Shown: positions 1 to 8,889, numbered from the stretch's first letter. The stretch is 36,449 nucleotides of DNA from Parvibaculum sp. (GCF_002684405.1 NZ_NYVD01000171.1:1-36449), one strand, 5' to 3'. Program-made: numbers and translations. The notes: a model not told the origin generated them from the sequence alone.

Positions 1-249
1 GGCCCGGCATGGGCCGGGGTCTCTCGGTCGATATCCAGATTCCATTGTCGAGGAGCATGGCGCGCGCGGTATGCGTATAGGGAACGGGCGCGCATTTTGC
101 CCCGATTTTCCGAAGCTGGCCAGCAAGGCCGCGTGTCGTCGAATTTAATGCTAAGTAAGACTGTGAATGCTATATGCGTTTCTGCCTCTGCACAGGCGGA
201 GAGGCCCCGTTCCCAACGACAAACCGGGCATTATTCCCGTGAGCAAGAT

Positions 250-1710
250 ATGAGCGACATTTCAAGGCAGGTTCAGGTCGGCGCATTGAGCGGTGCGCGT
301 GTCGTCTGCGTCGGGGATGTGATGCTCGACCGTTTCGTCTATGGGCAGGTGGAGCGGATTTCGCCCGAAGCGCCTATTCCGGTTCTCAGGGTTCGCGACG
401 AGAGGTCGATGCCGGGCGGCGCGGGCAATGTGGTGCGTAATCTCGCGGCGCTGGATGCGACGGTCTCCTTCGTTTCGGTTGTGGGCGATGACGAGGCGGG
501 CCGGTCCCTTTCGGAGATTTTCGACGAACTGCCCGGCGTGACGGCGGATCTTGTGGCCGATCCCGGTCGCCCGACGACGATCAAGACGCGGTATATTTCG
601 ATGGGCCAGCAAATGTTGCGCGCCGACCGGGAGACCGTGGAAGCAATCGCCGACGAGACCGCCGATGTCGTCGCCGCCGCCGTTGCCCAGCATCTTCCGA
701 AGGCGGACATTCTGGTTCTTTCCGACTATGGCAAGGGCGTCTTCACGCCTTATGTCTGCGAGGTGGTGATCAAGGCTGCGAGGGAAGCGGGCGTGCCGGT
801 GCTGGTCGATCCCAAGGGGCGCGATTATGGGCGCTATCGCGGTGCCGATGTGATCACGCCGAACCGGCAGGAACTAGCCGAAGCGAGCGGTATGCCGGTG
901 GATAGCGATGCGGCGGTTATTGCTGCGGCGCGCGCTGTCATGGATGAAGCCGGCATTGGTGCGGTCGTTGCGACGCGCAGCGAGGACGGCATGTCCGTGG
1001 TGAGCGGTAAGGGCGATGCGATCCATTTCCCCGCCGAGGCGAGAGAGGTTTTCGATGTGTCCGGCGCGGGCGACACAGTGGTCGCCACGCTGGCGGCTGC
1101 GCGGGCGGGCGGGCTTTCGCTGCCGCAGGCGGCGCTTCTTGCCAATGCCGCGGCAGGGATCGTCGTCGGCAAGGTGGGAACGGCGGTCGTCTATCGCGAA
1201 GAGCTTGAGGCGAAGCTTCGCGACGAGGAGCTGTCGAGCATCGAGGAACAGGTGGTCGGCCTGCCCACGGCCTGCGATCTGGTGGCTGGCTGGCAGGCGG
1301 CCGATCTGCAGGTCGGGTTTACCAATGGCTGTTTCGATCTGCTGCATCCGGGCCATGTCACGCTGCTGGAAAAATCGCGCGCGCTTTGCGACCGGCTTGT
1401 CGTCGGCCTGAACAGCGATGCCTCGGTGAAGAGGCTCAAGGGGCCGGAGCGGCCCGTGCAGCCCGATATTGCGCGGGCAACCGTGCTGGCGGCGCTGGGC
1501 TCCGTCGATCTCGTAGTGATCTTCGAGGAAGACACGCCCGCTGAACTGATCGAAGCCTTGCGTCCCGACGTGCTGATCAAGGGCGGGGACTATACCGTCG
1601 AGACGATTGTCGGCGCGGAGTTCGTGAAGGCGCAGGGCGGCCGTGTCGAGATCGTCGATCTGGTGCCTGGCTTTTCGACGACACAGACCATCGAAAAACT
1701 CGGAAAGTAG
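250..1710 (+). CDS. hldE: Bifunctional heptose-7-phosphate kinase / heptose-1-phosphate adenylyltransferase HldE
   Basis: A cytoplasmic two-domain enzyme for ADP-heptose synthesis, the inner-core LPS sugar donor. The N-terminal half phosphorylates D-glycero-D-manno-heptose 7-phosphate at C1; the C-terminal half transfers AMP to the 1-phosphate. Of 486 residues, about 1-320 are a ribokinase/PfkB fold: a GDVMLDRF start near residue 22, a GGAGN motif at 56-60 and the catalytic GAGD at 272-275. Residues about 350-486 are a nucleotidyltransferase with the [13 protein letters not shown] signature (HPGH at 366-369). The frame is open 51 codons further upstream to position 97, but that stretch does not resemble the family. 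The ATG at 250 gives the usual length and begins just before the first conserved strand, so I chose it. The ribosome-binding site is weak. The gene converges on gmhA, an earlier enzyme of the same pathway, with 8 bases between stops. The phosphatase GmhB and epimerase HldD are not in the window. Confidence 0.95.
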   Translation: MSDISRQVQVGALSGARVVCVGDVMLDRFVYGQVERISPEAPIPVLRVRDERSMPGGAGNVVRNLAALDATVSFVSVVGDDEAGRSLSEIFDELPGVTADLVADPGRPTTIKTRYISMGQQMLRADRETVEAIADETADVVAAAVAQHLPKADILVLSDYGKGVFTPYVCEVVIKAAREAGVPVLVDPKGRDYGRYRGADVITPNRQELAEASGMPVDSDAAVIAAARAVMDEAGIGAVVATRSEDGMSVVSGKGDAIHFPAEAREVFDVSGAGDTVVATLAAARAGGLSLPQAALLANAAAGIVVGKVGTAVVYREELEAKLRDEELSSIEEQVVGLPTACDLVAGWQAADLQVGFTNGCFDLLHPGHVTLLEKSRALCDRLVVGLNSDASVKRLKGPERPVQPDIARATVLAALGSVDLVVIFEEDTPAELIEALRPDVLIKGGDYTVETIVGAEFVKAQGGRVEIVDLVPGFSTTQTIEKLGK

Positions 1711-1718
1711 GCCAGCGC

Positions 1719-2300
1719 CTATTCCTCGACCAGTCCCAGCTTCTGCTCGATGGCCGCGCACAGCATGTGGCCGAGCGTGATGTGCATCTCCTGGATGCGG
1801 GCCGTGGTGCGCGAGGGAACTTCCAGAATGTGATCGGTGAAGTCCTTCATGGGACCGCCATCGGCGCCGGAAAGGCCGATGGTGACCATGCCTTGCGTCT
1901 TCGCCCTGTCGAGCGCGCGCAGCACATTGGGGCTCTTGCCCGAGGTCGAGATGCCGATGGCGACATCGCCCGGTCGACCCAGAGCCTCGATCTGGCGGGC
2001 AAAGACCTCTTCATAACCCATGTCGTTGGCCGTGGCGGTCAGCACCGAGCTGTCGGTGGTGATGGCGATGGCGGCGATGGCCGGACGGTCCTTGATGTAG
2101 CGCACGGAAAGCTCGGTCGCGAGATGCTGGGCATCCGAGGCGCTGCCGCCATTACCGAAGAACATGATCTTGCCGCCCCCTGAGATCGCCTCCACGCAGG
2201 AAGCGGCCGCGTGGGCGAATTCCTCTTCCAGCGCGTCCATCTCCTCCATCACGCGGCGGTGCTCGGCAAGGTTATTCCGGAAGATCGTTGAGAAGAGCAT
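1719..2300 (-). CDS. gmhA: Sedoheptulose-7-phosphate isomerase GmhA
   Basis: A 193-residue SIS-domain enzyme that converts sedoheptulose 7-phosphate to D-glycero-D-manno-heptose 7-phosphate, the first step of ADP-heptose synthesis. The phosphate-binding stretches FGNGGSASDAQH (48-59) and STSGKSPN (118-125) are intact. H59, E63, Q170 and H178 fall where the known family places its zinc and catalytic residues. The frame is open much further upstream, to 2750, but that extension is low-complexity and lies opposite the bactofilin gene. The ATG at 2300 gives the family's normal length and has a GAGAGACC purine stretch upstream. The gene diverges from the bactofilin gene, so promoters for both should lie between 2300 and about 2490. 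Confidence 0.95.
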   Translation of the reverse strand: MLFSTIFRNNLAEHRRVMEEMDALEEEFAHAAASCVEAISGGGKIMFFGNGGSASDAQHLATELSVRYIKDRPAIAAIAITTDSSVLTATANDMGYEEVFARQIEALGRPGDVAIGISTSGKSPNVLRALDRAKTQGMVTIGLSGADGGPMKDFTDHILEVPSRTTARIQEMHITLGHMLCAAIEQKLGLVEE

Positions 2301-2490
2301 TCGCTGGGTCTCTCGATGGTTTGTGCCTCGGGCCCTCAATCTATCCAATGCGGAGGCAAGAGGCGAGGCCAAGGGAGGCGCTCCGGCCATCGAGGGGTGC
2401 GGCGGAACCAAAATGAACCCGACTCCCATATGCGAGCGCGGTCGGCCTGCTACTGATTCCAGATTGGATCGCGAGCCGGGAGGGACGACC

Positions 2491-3126
2491 TTGAGTATTG
2501 CCGACAACAAATCATCCCCTGAAAAACTGCCGCCGGAGAAACTGTCGTCCGAAAAAGCATCATCCGAGAAATCCCCGTCCGATGCGAGACGTGCGGCCGG
2601 CGCCGAGCACCGGTCTGCGAATGTCCACGTCCTGCGGGCCGGCAATGAAGACATTGTGGTCGGCGACAACAGTTCGCTGGAAGGGTCTTTCGATACGAAC
2701 GGTTCCATGTTCGTGGACGGGCTCGTCCGGCGGGCCGAATTGCGCGCCAATCTCCTCTCGATCAGTGCCTCCGGGCGCGTCGAGGGCGAGGCCTTCGTTC
2801 AGCGGGCGGAGATCGCCGGCGAGTTCGAAGGAACGCTGACCTGCGCGGGCGAGGTCATCATGCGGTCCACCGGCCGTGTCAGCGGTCATATCACCTGCGG
2901 GCAGCTGGTCACCCATCGCGGGGCCGGCGTCGATGCGCATATCAACGTCACGGGCGTCGAGGCGCTTGGCGAGGCGCAGCCAGGCTCGTCGCCGGGGTCC
3001 TCGCGCAAGGCCGGCGGGCGGCGTTTCAGGCCCTCGTTGCGCTGGCATATGCGCCAGATGGCGCCGATCATGTTTGGTGTCATCATCGCGCTGGGCTCCA
3101 TCGGCCTTCTCTCCCTGATGCCCTAA
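2491..3126 (+). CDS. Bactofilin with a C-terminal membrane anchor
   Basis: A polymer-forming cytoskeletal protein of the bactofilin (DUF583) family, 211 residues from the chosen start. Residues about 45-155 have the repeated right-handed beta-helix pattern: short strands with regularly spaced glycine and valine, such as GDNSSLEGSFDTNGSMFVDG, then alternating R/E turns. The N-terminus (about 8-30) is a low-complexity tail built from repeated S/P-E-K units. The C-terminus is unusual: a basic stretch at 173-188 followed by a hydrophobic helix at about 191-210 ending two residues before the stop, which predicts a tail anchor. I chose TTG at 2491 because GGGAGGG sits about 7 bases upstream; ATG at 2413 is in frame but poorly spaced from any Shine-Dalgarno sequence. 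The gene lies between LPS genes and a GT10 glycosyltransferase, which suggests it scaffolds envelope or polysaccharide enzymes (inference). Confidence 0.85.
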   Translation: MSIADNKSSPEKLPPEKLSSEKASSEKSPSDARRAAGAEHRSANVHVLRAGNEDIVVGDNSSLEGSFDTNGSMFVDGLVRRAELRANLLSISASGRVEGEAFVQRAEIAGEFEGTLTCAGEVIMRSTGRVSGHITCGQLVTHRGAGVDAHINVTGVEALGEAQPGSSPGSSRKAGGRRFRPSLRWHMRQMAPIMFGVIIALGSIGLLSLMP

Positions 3127-3250
3127 CCCCGCCCGATGCTCGATTGCGCCTGATTTCGGGACCGGACCCCGATATCCTCCAGGCGCTTGAGCTGGCGGGA
3201 AACCCAGTCTTGTCTTGCACTTTCAACGCATGGGCCAACTATATGCGCAC

Positions 3251-3267
3251 GGACCGGATACCGGTCC
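3251..3267. repeat. Perfect short inverted repeat upstream of the GT10 gene
   Basis: GGACCGG, a three-base ATA spacer and CCGGTCC form a perfect 7-bp dyad 21 bases before the GT10 gene. It could be a terminator stem for the bactofilin transcript (it is followed by TTGTCTGAT, not a true T-run) or an operator for the GT10 gene. The sequence does not decide between these. Confidence 0.45.
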
Positions 3268-3287
3268 TTGTCTGATCGGTTCTTGCG

Positions 3288-4199
3288 GTGAGAGGAATGC
3301 GGCTGAAGCTGGCCCTTCGGGATGTCTATTCCGGTTATGTCGATAGCCTGGTGCCGACCGTCATAAGGGCGGTCTGTGGCGGTTCGGTCGATATCGTGCC
3401 GGAGGATCGGGCCGAGCTGGTGATTGTCGGCCCCTTCAGGAAGAAACGCGGCTTTTTCGAAAAACTGAAGAAATCCGACAGGAACAGGAACGCGACCTAC
3501 CTGTTTCATACCGGTGAAAATGTCCGGCGACACGCCGTTCCGGCGGATTTTTCGATCTCGTTCGATCTTGGCGTCGATGACGATACCCACCTTCGCTGGC
3601 CTCTCTGGACGGACAGTCTGGTGTGGCGGGAAAGGGGCATCGTCTATGAGCCCGAGAATGGCCGCTTTGGCGGCGGCATCGAGATAGAGCGGCTGCTGGA
3701 ACCGTTGGGTCCGCGACCGCTTGAGCGGGAGTTTCGGGCCGCCATCTTCAGCTGGCATTTGAACGAGCCCCGCGGCTCGCTCATCGAAGCGCTGTCTAGC
3801 GTGATGGAGGTCGACGGTTTCGGCCGGGCCTTCGACAAAAGTATCGCCTCCCACGACAGCAGCGGCTTCTACAAATACGATGTGCTTCAGCGTTACATGT
3901 TCAATCTGTGTCCGGAAAACAGTCTTTATCCGGGCTATTACACCGAGAAAATCGTCGAGGCCTATGCGGCCGGGTGCATTCCCATCGGCTGGGCGGATCC
4001 GAACCTCGACGCCGATTTCAATGCCGGTGCTTTGATCAACAGCCTCCCATTTGCCAAGGCGGGATATGCAAAGGGAATGGCGGAGGCCGTCGCTCCCGAG
4101 AAGCTGAGGCGGCTCGTCGAGGTGCCGCTGCTGGACCAGGCGCCAAGCCTAGAGCCGCTCGTGCGTTTCATCGGGAAAGTCGTTCGCGCGAGCCGATGA
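3288..4199 (+). CDS. Glycosyltransferase family 10 (fucosyltransferase-like) protein
   Basis: A 303-residue cytoplasmic protein whose C-terminal half carries the alpha-1,3/4-fucosyltransferase (GT10) signature: FNLCPENSLYPGYYTEKIVE followed by AYAAGCIPIGWAD. In this family the stretch binds the GDP-sugar. Upstream, YLFHTGENVR and FSISFD resemble the family's acceptor-side segment (normally like F.GEN....D.SI.FD). The reaction is probably transfer of fucose or a related 6-deoxysugar from its GDP form to LPS or another glycan, but the exact substrate cannot be read from sequence. Two starts are possible, GTG at 3288 and ATG at 3297; GAGAGG at 3290-3295 is too close to the ATG to serve it well. 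No GDP-fucose synthesis genes (gmd, fcl) are visible in the window, so the donor must be made elsewhere. Confidence 0.75.
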   Translation: MRGMRLKLALRDVYSGYVDSLVPTVIRAVCGGSVDIVPEDRAELVIVGPFRKKRGFFEKLKKSDRNRNATYLFHTGENVRRHAVPADFSISFDLGVDDDTHLRWPLWTDSLVWRERGIVYEPENGRFGGGIEIERLLEPLGPRPLEREFRAAIFSWHLNEPRGSLIEALSSVMEVDGFGRAFDKSIASHDSSGFYKYDVLQRYMFNLCPENSLYPGYYTEKIVEAYAAGCIPIGWADPNLDADFNAGALINSLPFAKAGYAKGMAEAVAPEKLRRLVEVPLLDQAPSLEPLVRFIGKVVRASR

Positions 4200-4206
4200 C
4201 AGCGAT

Positions 4207-4229
4207 GCGCGGATGGCGGAAATCCGCGC
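4207..4229 (+). terminator. Hairpin downstream of the GT10 gene, possible terminator
   Basis: GCGCGGAT at 4207-4214 pairs perfectly with ATCCGCGC at 4222-4229 around a 7-base loop, starting 8 bases after the GT10 stop. There is no T-run after it, so it could be a factor-dependent terminator or an RNA 3'-end stabiliser rather than a classic intrinsic terminator. Confidence 0.35.
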
Positions 4230-4370
4230 GATCCCGCCGGATCATGCATTCATAGCCCAAATGGATCATGCGGGCAGAACAGCGATTTCACTAGGTTGGC
4301 CCTCGTTTTCCGGACCCCCTTGGCGACTCGGGTTTCCGGATAAGTGATTGATGTGACGGGGGTGACATAG

Positions 4371-5786
4371 ATGAATATCGGGAAAGCTTCCCTGCGCCGG
4401 GTTGGGTCCCGCTGCGGGACCGTGCCGCTCGGGCGGGGGATGGCGCGGCCTTTGATGCGGTCGGGTCTGCTGGGCGCGGGGCTGGCCATCGCGGCGGCAC
4501 TTTCCGCGATCGGGGTAGCCGCTGCGGGTACGCTTGAGGATGCGCAGGCGCTGATCGACAAAGGTAATGGGCCGGCCGCCTACAGGATATTGAAGCCCGA
4601 AGAACGTGCCCGGGCGGGTGAGCCGGATTTCGACTATGCGCTGGGCCTTGCCGCCATGGATAGCGGCAAGCCGGCGGAGGCTGCCGCCGCTTTCGAGAGG
4701 GTTCTGGCTGTCGATCCGGATCATCTGCAGGCGAGGGCGGAGCTGGGACGTGCCTATATCGCGCTCAACGAGCCGGAGGCGGCACGTCGCGAACTTGCCA
4801 CGGTCAAGGCGCAGGAAACAGTGCCCCCGGGCGTCAAGGAGGCGATCGCGCGTTATGTCGATGCGCTGGATACCGGACTTTCCGGCGGCGGAACGACACT
4901 CAAGAGGCATCTGGAGCTTAGTGCGGGCTACGATTCCAACGTCAATAATTCGACCGCAGACAACCGCATCCTGATCCCTGCTTTTGCCGGGCTCGGCTAT
5001 GCGACGCTTTCTTCGAGTGCCACAGGGCAGGAGGATGCGTTTGCGCAGGTGGCGGGCCGGATGTCGCTGACGCACGGCCTCTCCATCGGCCGGTCGCTCT
5101 TTGCCGATGTGAACGCCTCCTATCGGGGGAATGCGGAATACGATCAGTTCAACCAGGCAATTGCCGGGTTCAATGTCGGCGCGGCGCAGCGCACGCCGGA
5201 TTGGGGCTCCTTCTCGCTTTCCATGCAGGGGCAATCCTACTGGATCGACGGCCAGCCCTATCGCTATACGGTGGGCGGGCTCGGTCAGTGGAACTATCGC
5301 AGCGAGGGTCAGACCGACTATGGCGTCTATCTGCAATATGCCCATCTGAGCTATCCCTCCAATCAGGGCCAGAACGCCAACCGATACACGGCGGGCGCGA
5401 CCATCGGGCAGAGCTTTGCCGGTTCGCGTGAGCCATACGCCTATGCCGGCATATATGGCGGCTATGAGAAGGTGACGCATAGCGGTTTCGACCATTTGTC
5501 GAACCGGTTTCTCGGTGGACGGCTGGGCGGTGAGATCACGCTTGTGTCGCAGCTGCGCGGGTATGCGAGCGCCTCGATCGAGGTTGCCGATTACAAGGAC
5601 CCGGACCCGCTTTTCCTGACCGAGCGGCATACGGTGCGCAGCGATGCCTCGATCGGCCTGCGCTATGCGCTGAACGATGCCGTCACGCTGGGCGCAAACG
5701 TCTCCTACACCAATTCGGACAGCAACATCGTGCTCTACGAGTATGACCGCGTCGTCGCCGGTCTCTCGCTGGGCGTGGATTTTTGA
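4371..5786 (+). CDS. TPR plus outer-membrane beta-barrel protein, Slam/SlipAM-like
   Basis: 471 residues: a signal-peptide-like hydrophobic stretch (about 33-52, ending AIGVAAAG), TPR-like helical repeats (about 54-165; e.g. GKPAEAAAAFERVLAVDPDH) and a C-terminal barrel of about 290 residues. The barrel starts near ELSAGYDSNVNN and ends in an aromatic residue (VDF), as outer-membrane barrels do. This order matches surface lipoprotein assembly modifier (Slam, DUF560/SlipAM) proteins, which move specific cargo across the outer membrane. The ATG at 4371 has GGGGG about 8 bases upstream. A start at 4440 would give a more compact signal peptide and cannot be excluded. The next gene, an exported beta-rich protein, begins 16 bases after this stop, which is the expected position for a Slam cargo. 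Alternatively it could be a polysaccharide-related TPR-porin of the PgaA type. Confidence 0.75.
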   Translation: MNIGKASLRRVGSRCGTVPLGRGMARPLMRSGLLGAGLAIAAALSAIGVAAAGTLEDAQALIDKGNGPAAYRILKPEERARAGEPDFDYALGLAAMDSGKPAEAAAAFERVLAVDPDHLQARAELGRAYIALNEPEAARRELATVKAQETVPPGVKEAIARYVDALDTGLSGGGTTLKRHLELSAGYDSNVNNSTADNRILIPAFAGLGYATLSSSATGQEDAFAQVAGRMSLTHGLSIGRSLFADVNASYRGNAEYDQFNQAIAGFNVGAAQRTPDWGSFSLSMQGQSYWIDGQPYRYTVGGLGQWNYRSEGQTDYGVYLQYAHLSYPSNQGQNANRYTAGATIGQSFAGSREPYAYAGIYGGYEKVTHSGFDHLSNRFLGGRLGGEITLVSQLRGYASASIEVADYKDPDPLFLTERHTVRSDASIGLRYALNDAVTLGANVSYTNSDSNIVLYEYDRVVAGLSLGVDF

Positions 5787-5802
5787 AGCGAGGATATTCG
5801 AC

Positions 5803-8800
5803 ATGACCAGGCATTTTCGTAACGCTCTGCTGGCTTCGGCTCTTCTCGTTCCGATGGCAGGTATCTCCGGCGCACAGGCGCTCCCGGTTCTGTTCGGCAG
5901 CGATGCTGCGAATATCGAACCGGGCGAGACAGTGACGGTGGAAGGTTCCGTCCTGCAACTGGAGGCGCCCGACGGATCGATCATTTCCGTCGCCGAAGGG
6001 TCGACCTTCACTATTACGGGCGAGGGAGATTCGCTGTCCTTCAATCTTGTCTCCGGCTCCATGCGGGTTGCCTCGCAAGGCATGCCGATTTCCGTGACGC
6101 GCGGCGGTGTGACCGTGTCGTCCACGGGCGGCGCCTTTTCCGCCTTTGCTTCCGACAGCGGCGGGCTCGACGGTCGCGTCAACGAAGGGACGGCCAGCGT
6201 CTCCAATGGTGGCGAGACACGGGAATTCGCGCGGGGGGGCGGTTATGAAGCCAGCGACACGGATGTCGCGGGCACCTTCACGCCACCCGTTCCGACGACG
6301 ACGCAGGTCGCCTCTAACACTTCTGGCGACACCGATTACTCGCCGGCGGACGAGCAGGGAGGCAGCGGCGGGTCGTCCGTTGCGCAAGAAGCCTCCGGTG
6401 GCTCGGGCGGTTATGGCGGCACGCCGCCCGTGACCGGTGTCGTCAATCCGGTAACGGGTACGGAGGATACCGGCTATTCCATCGCCTATGCGGGGGACGC
6501 CATCGGCATCGACACGCGCACCGATGTAACCGTGACGGTCGGCAGTGGCGGCGAACTCAACCGCTACAAGGTCGGGACCGGCACGGATGAGGATCTGGAG
6601 CGCAATTCAAATGACTCGCTTGAGCGCGGCAATGCCGGCAATGCGATCTTCATCGAACGTTGGGCGGGCGGTGAGACGCATGGCAATTACTACAACGCCT
6701 ATAACGGCACGACCTATTCCAGTTTGCCACGGACGAGCCATCAGGGGCTCCATCTGGCCTATGGCCAGCCGGCGACCAATTTGCCGACGCAGGGAGTTGC
6801 GCTCTATTCGCTGGCCGCGGCGACATCGCCGACTATCGATGACGGGAGCTTTGCGCCGGGCACGTTCACCGGCACGCTGGGTATCGCCTTCGGTCCGGCC
6901 TTCAAGGTGGGGGTGGATTTCGCAGTCGATATGCCCGGTGATCACACCTATGCGATCCAGACGAGTGGCGGATCGGCCACGCCGAGTGGCGCGGTGAACT
7001 ATTCCGACCTTGCCAATGGCGTTTTCGTGCTCGAATCCGTCAACATGGCGCAGGGTGGTGCCGCCTGTCCGAGCGCGAACTGCAAGGCATTCGTCGACGG
7101 TATTCTGGGCGGCACGACCGGCGACTATGTCGGGATCGCCTACAACATCTACGATTCCTCGGTAACGACCGATAGCACCTTCCGCGGCAAGCACATTTCC
7201 GGCACGGCGGCCTTTTCGCAATCCTCCTATGATGCAGGTGCAAGCGGCGGTGGTGGCAGCGGCGGCGTGACGCCGCCGGAAGCAAGCGGTTCGCTTGACG
7301 CGCCCTTGATCCGGCAAAATCGGCAGAGCCTCACCCCCTTCATCGTTTTCTATGCGCAGGACACGCATATGGAGCGTCCAGGCGCCTATCAGAATTACGT
7401 CTTTGGTTCCGATGGCGCATTTGCCGGGTTTGCGACGGCCGGGGCGAACAATGACGTGTATGACAGGAACGATGCGGTGACTGCCGATCTTGCCGGCAAT
7501 GCCTATTTCCAGATCGGCCGATGGAATGGCGGCGACATCGAGCAGACCGGTGCGACCACCGCGACGCATACGGTTTCCGGCGGCGACGGCCTCGTCTATC
7601 TCCTGCGCAGCGGTTACGACAGCAATCTCATCCCCATTTCAGGTACGGCACACTATGCATTGAAGGCTGCGACGCGGCCGATCTACAAGACGGGTATCGG
7701 GTATGACGGCAGTTTCGCAGGCGAGATGTCGGTCGCGTTCGCGCCCTCGACGGCCAAGGTAGGGCTCGATGCCGTCGTCACCATGCAGGAGCCGGGGGGC
7801 GACGCGGTCTACAACTTCTCTACCGCAGGTGGGGCGGCCGATCCGTCAACCGGGGGACTGGACCTCTATCTCTCGAATGGCAGCTTCAGCACCTACGACA
7901 ACATGACCTCGAACGGTATTGCCTGTGGCGGGAGCTGTTCCTACCAGATCATCGGCTATGTGAACGGCTCGGGCGGTAGCGATGCGGGGCTCGCCTATGC
8001 TATCGGGAGCGGATCGGAAAGCCTTACCGGCTCAGTCCTCTTTCAGCGCGACGATAATCCCGCCCTGCTGAACCAGATCGCCTATATGAGCGGATTGGTT
8101 GTTAGCCCGGGCACGTCGATCGTGACGAACGGTATCGGCAGCTACGCCTATTCGTCCAACGGGCTTGTTACCTTCAACACAAATGGCGAGGTCGCTGGCC
8201 TGGAGTCTCCAGGGGACGCGAATGTCGTGATCAATAACGGCGCGGCCAGCATTGTCGATGCGGGCAATGACGGCCCGGTTTCCTGGGCACGCTGGACCGG
8301 CGGAGCGTTGGGCGGCACTGCCTATTCGAATCCTGCGCCGACCATGCCCGCGGATGGCGGCATGCATATCGCGGTCGGATCGGATGCCACGAATATTCCG
8401 GTTTCAGGCACCGCGCAGTATGGCCTCGTAGGGGCAACCAGGCCGACTATCGATGATGGATCGGTCTCACCCGGCACATTCACGGGCACGCTGGGCGTTG
8501 CTTTTGGCGCAAACTCGTCGACCGCGCGGGTCGGTATCGACTTCAACGTTTCGATCGGCGGACATGATTATGCGTTCGCCTCCCAGGGCGGGAGCGCCGA
8601 CCCGACCCAGTCGGACATCAATCTCTACGGGGCTATTTTTGGTAATAGTTTCGGCCATGCCGCCGAGGGGCGCTACGACATCACGCCGGGCGGACCGGCC
8701 TGCCAGGGCTCGAGTTGTCGGGCCGTCGTCTCTGGCTTCCTGTCGGGCAATGGAGCGAGCCATGCCGCGGTCAGCTATACGATTTCGGATTCAGGTTCGC

Positions 8801-8865
8801 CGAACAATGCAGGGGCGGTGCAGGGCACGGCGGTGTTCAGCCAGGCCGCAGCATCGCCTCCGTGA
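5803..8865 (+). CDS. Large exported protein: FecR-like domain plus three repeated beta-rich modules
   Basis: 1020 residues. A cleavable signal peptide (about 1-26, ending GAQA) has no lipobox cysteine, so the product is probably soluble rather than a lipoprotein. Residues about 36-115 resemble a FecR domain (GETVTVEGSVLQLEAPDGS, then GSMRVA and GVTVSSTGGAF). A Gly/Ser-rich linker at 185-206 leads into three units of about 260 residues. Each contains RW.GG, then SGTA.Y.L..AT.P, then a G.F.G.L..AFG....VG.D strand pair, then a closely spaced cysteine pair (422/427, 708/712, 967/972), ending near GTA.FSQ. The strand pattern recalls the C-terminal barrel of TbpB-like Slam cargo, but I do not recognise the exact family. 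ATG at 5803 has AGGA 8 bases upstream. The frame is open further upstream, but only inside the preceding gene. Co-transcribed with the Slam-like gene; likely its secreted substrate (inference). Confidence 0.82.
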   Translation: MTRHFRNALLASALLVPMAGISGAQALPVLFGSDAANIEPGETVTVEGSVLQLEAPDGSIISVAEGSTFTITGEGDSLSFNLVSGSMRVASQGMPISVTRGGVTVSSTGGAFSAFASDSGGLDGRVNEGTASVSNGGETREFARGGGYEASDTDVAGTFTPPVPTTTQVASNTSGDTDYSPADEQGGSGGSSVAQEASGGSGGYGGTPPVTGVVNPVTGTEDTGYSIAYAGDAIGIDTRTDVTVTVGSGGELNRYKVGTGTDEDLERNSNDSLERGNAGNAIFIERWAGGETHGNYYNAYNGTTYSSLPRTSHQGLHLAYGQPATNLPTQGVALYSLAAATSPTIDDGSFAPGTFTGTLGIAFGPAFKVGVDFAVDMPGDHTYAIQTSGGSATPSGAVNYSDLANGVFVLESVNMAQGGAACPSANCKAFVDGILGGTTGDYVGIAYNIYDSSVTTDSTFRGKHISGTAAFSQSSYDAGASGGGGSGGVTPPEASGSLDAPLIRQNRQSLTPFIVFYAQDTHMERPGAYQNYVFGSDGAFAGFATAGANNDVYDRNDAVTADLAGNAYFQIGRWNGGDIEQTGATTATHTVSGGDGLVYLLRSGYDSNLIPISGTAHYALKAATRPIYKTGIGYDGSFAGEMSVAFAPSTAKVGLDAVVTMQEPGGDAVYNFSTAGGAADPSTGGLDLYLSNGSFSTYDNMTSNGIACGGSCSYQIIGYVNGSGGSDAGLAYAIGSGSESLTGSVLFQRDDNPALLNQIAYMSGLVVSPGTSIVTNGIGSYAYSSNGLVTFNTNGEVAGLESPGDANVVINNGAASIVDAGNDGPVSWARWTGGALGGTAYSNPAPTMPADGGMHIAVGSDATNIPVSGTAQYGLVGATRPTIDDGSVSPGTFTGTLGVAFGANSSTARVGIDFNVSIGGHDYAFASQGGSADPTQSDINLYGAIFGNSFGHAAEGRYDITPGGPACQGSSCRAVVSGFLSGNGASHAAVSYTISDSGSPNNAGAVQGTAVFSQAAASPP
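6655..8841 (+). repeat. Three divergent intragenic copies of a beta-rich module
   Basis: The core of the repeated module lies at about 6655-7218 (residues 285-472), 7510-8046 (570-748) and 8284-8841 (828-1013). Copies 1 and 3 are closest: both carry PTIDDGS..PGTFTGTLG.AFG. Copy 2 has diverged (PIYKTGIGYDGSFAGEMSVAF) but keeps the same order of landmarks and a cysteine pair. The copies are recognisable in protein but not near-identical in DNA, so the triplication is old. Confidence 0.8.
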
Positions 8866-8889
8866 GCGTGACGAGGGTAGATAAAATGG

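Noticed and set aside
1-249. A possible 5' end of a minus-strand gene (ATG at 56-58) and an extended hldE start at 97
   Set aside because: The minus frame gives under 20 residues before the window edge, with no Shine-Dalgarno and no recognisable motif. The upstream hldE codons do not match the family.
2164-2490. Longer bactofilin start inside gmhA (2164) or at ATG 2413
   Set aside because: The region before 2491 is not conserved, overlaps gmhA on the opposite strand, and lacks a well-placed ribosome-binding site; TTG 2491 has a strong one.
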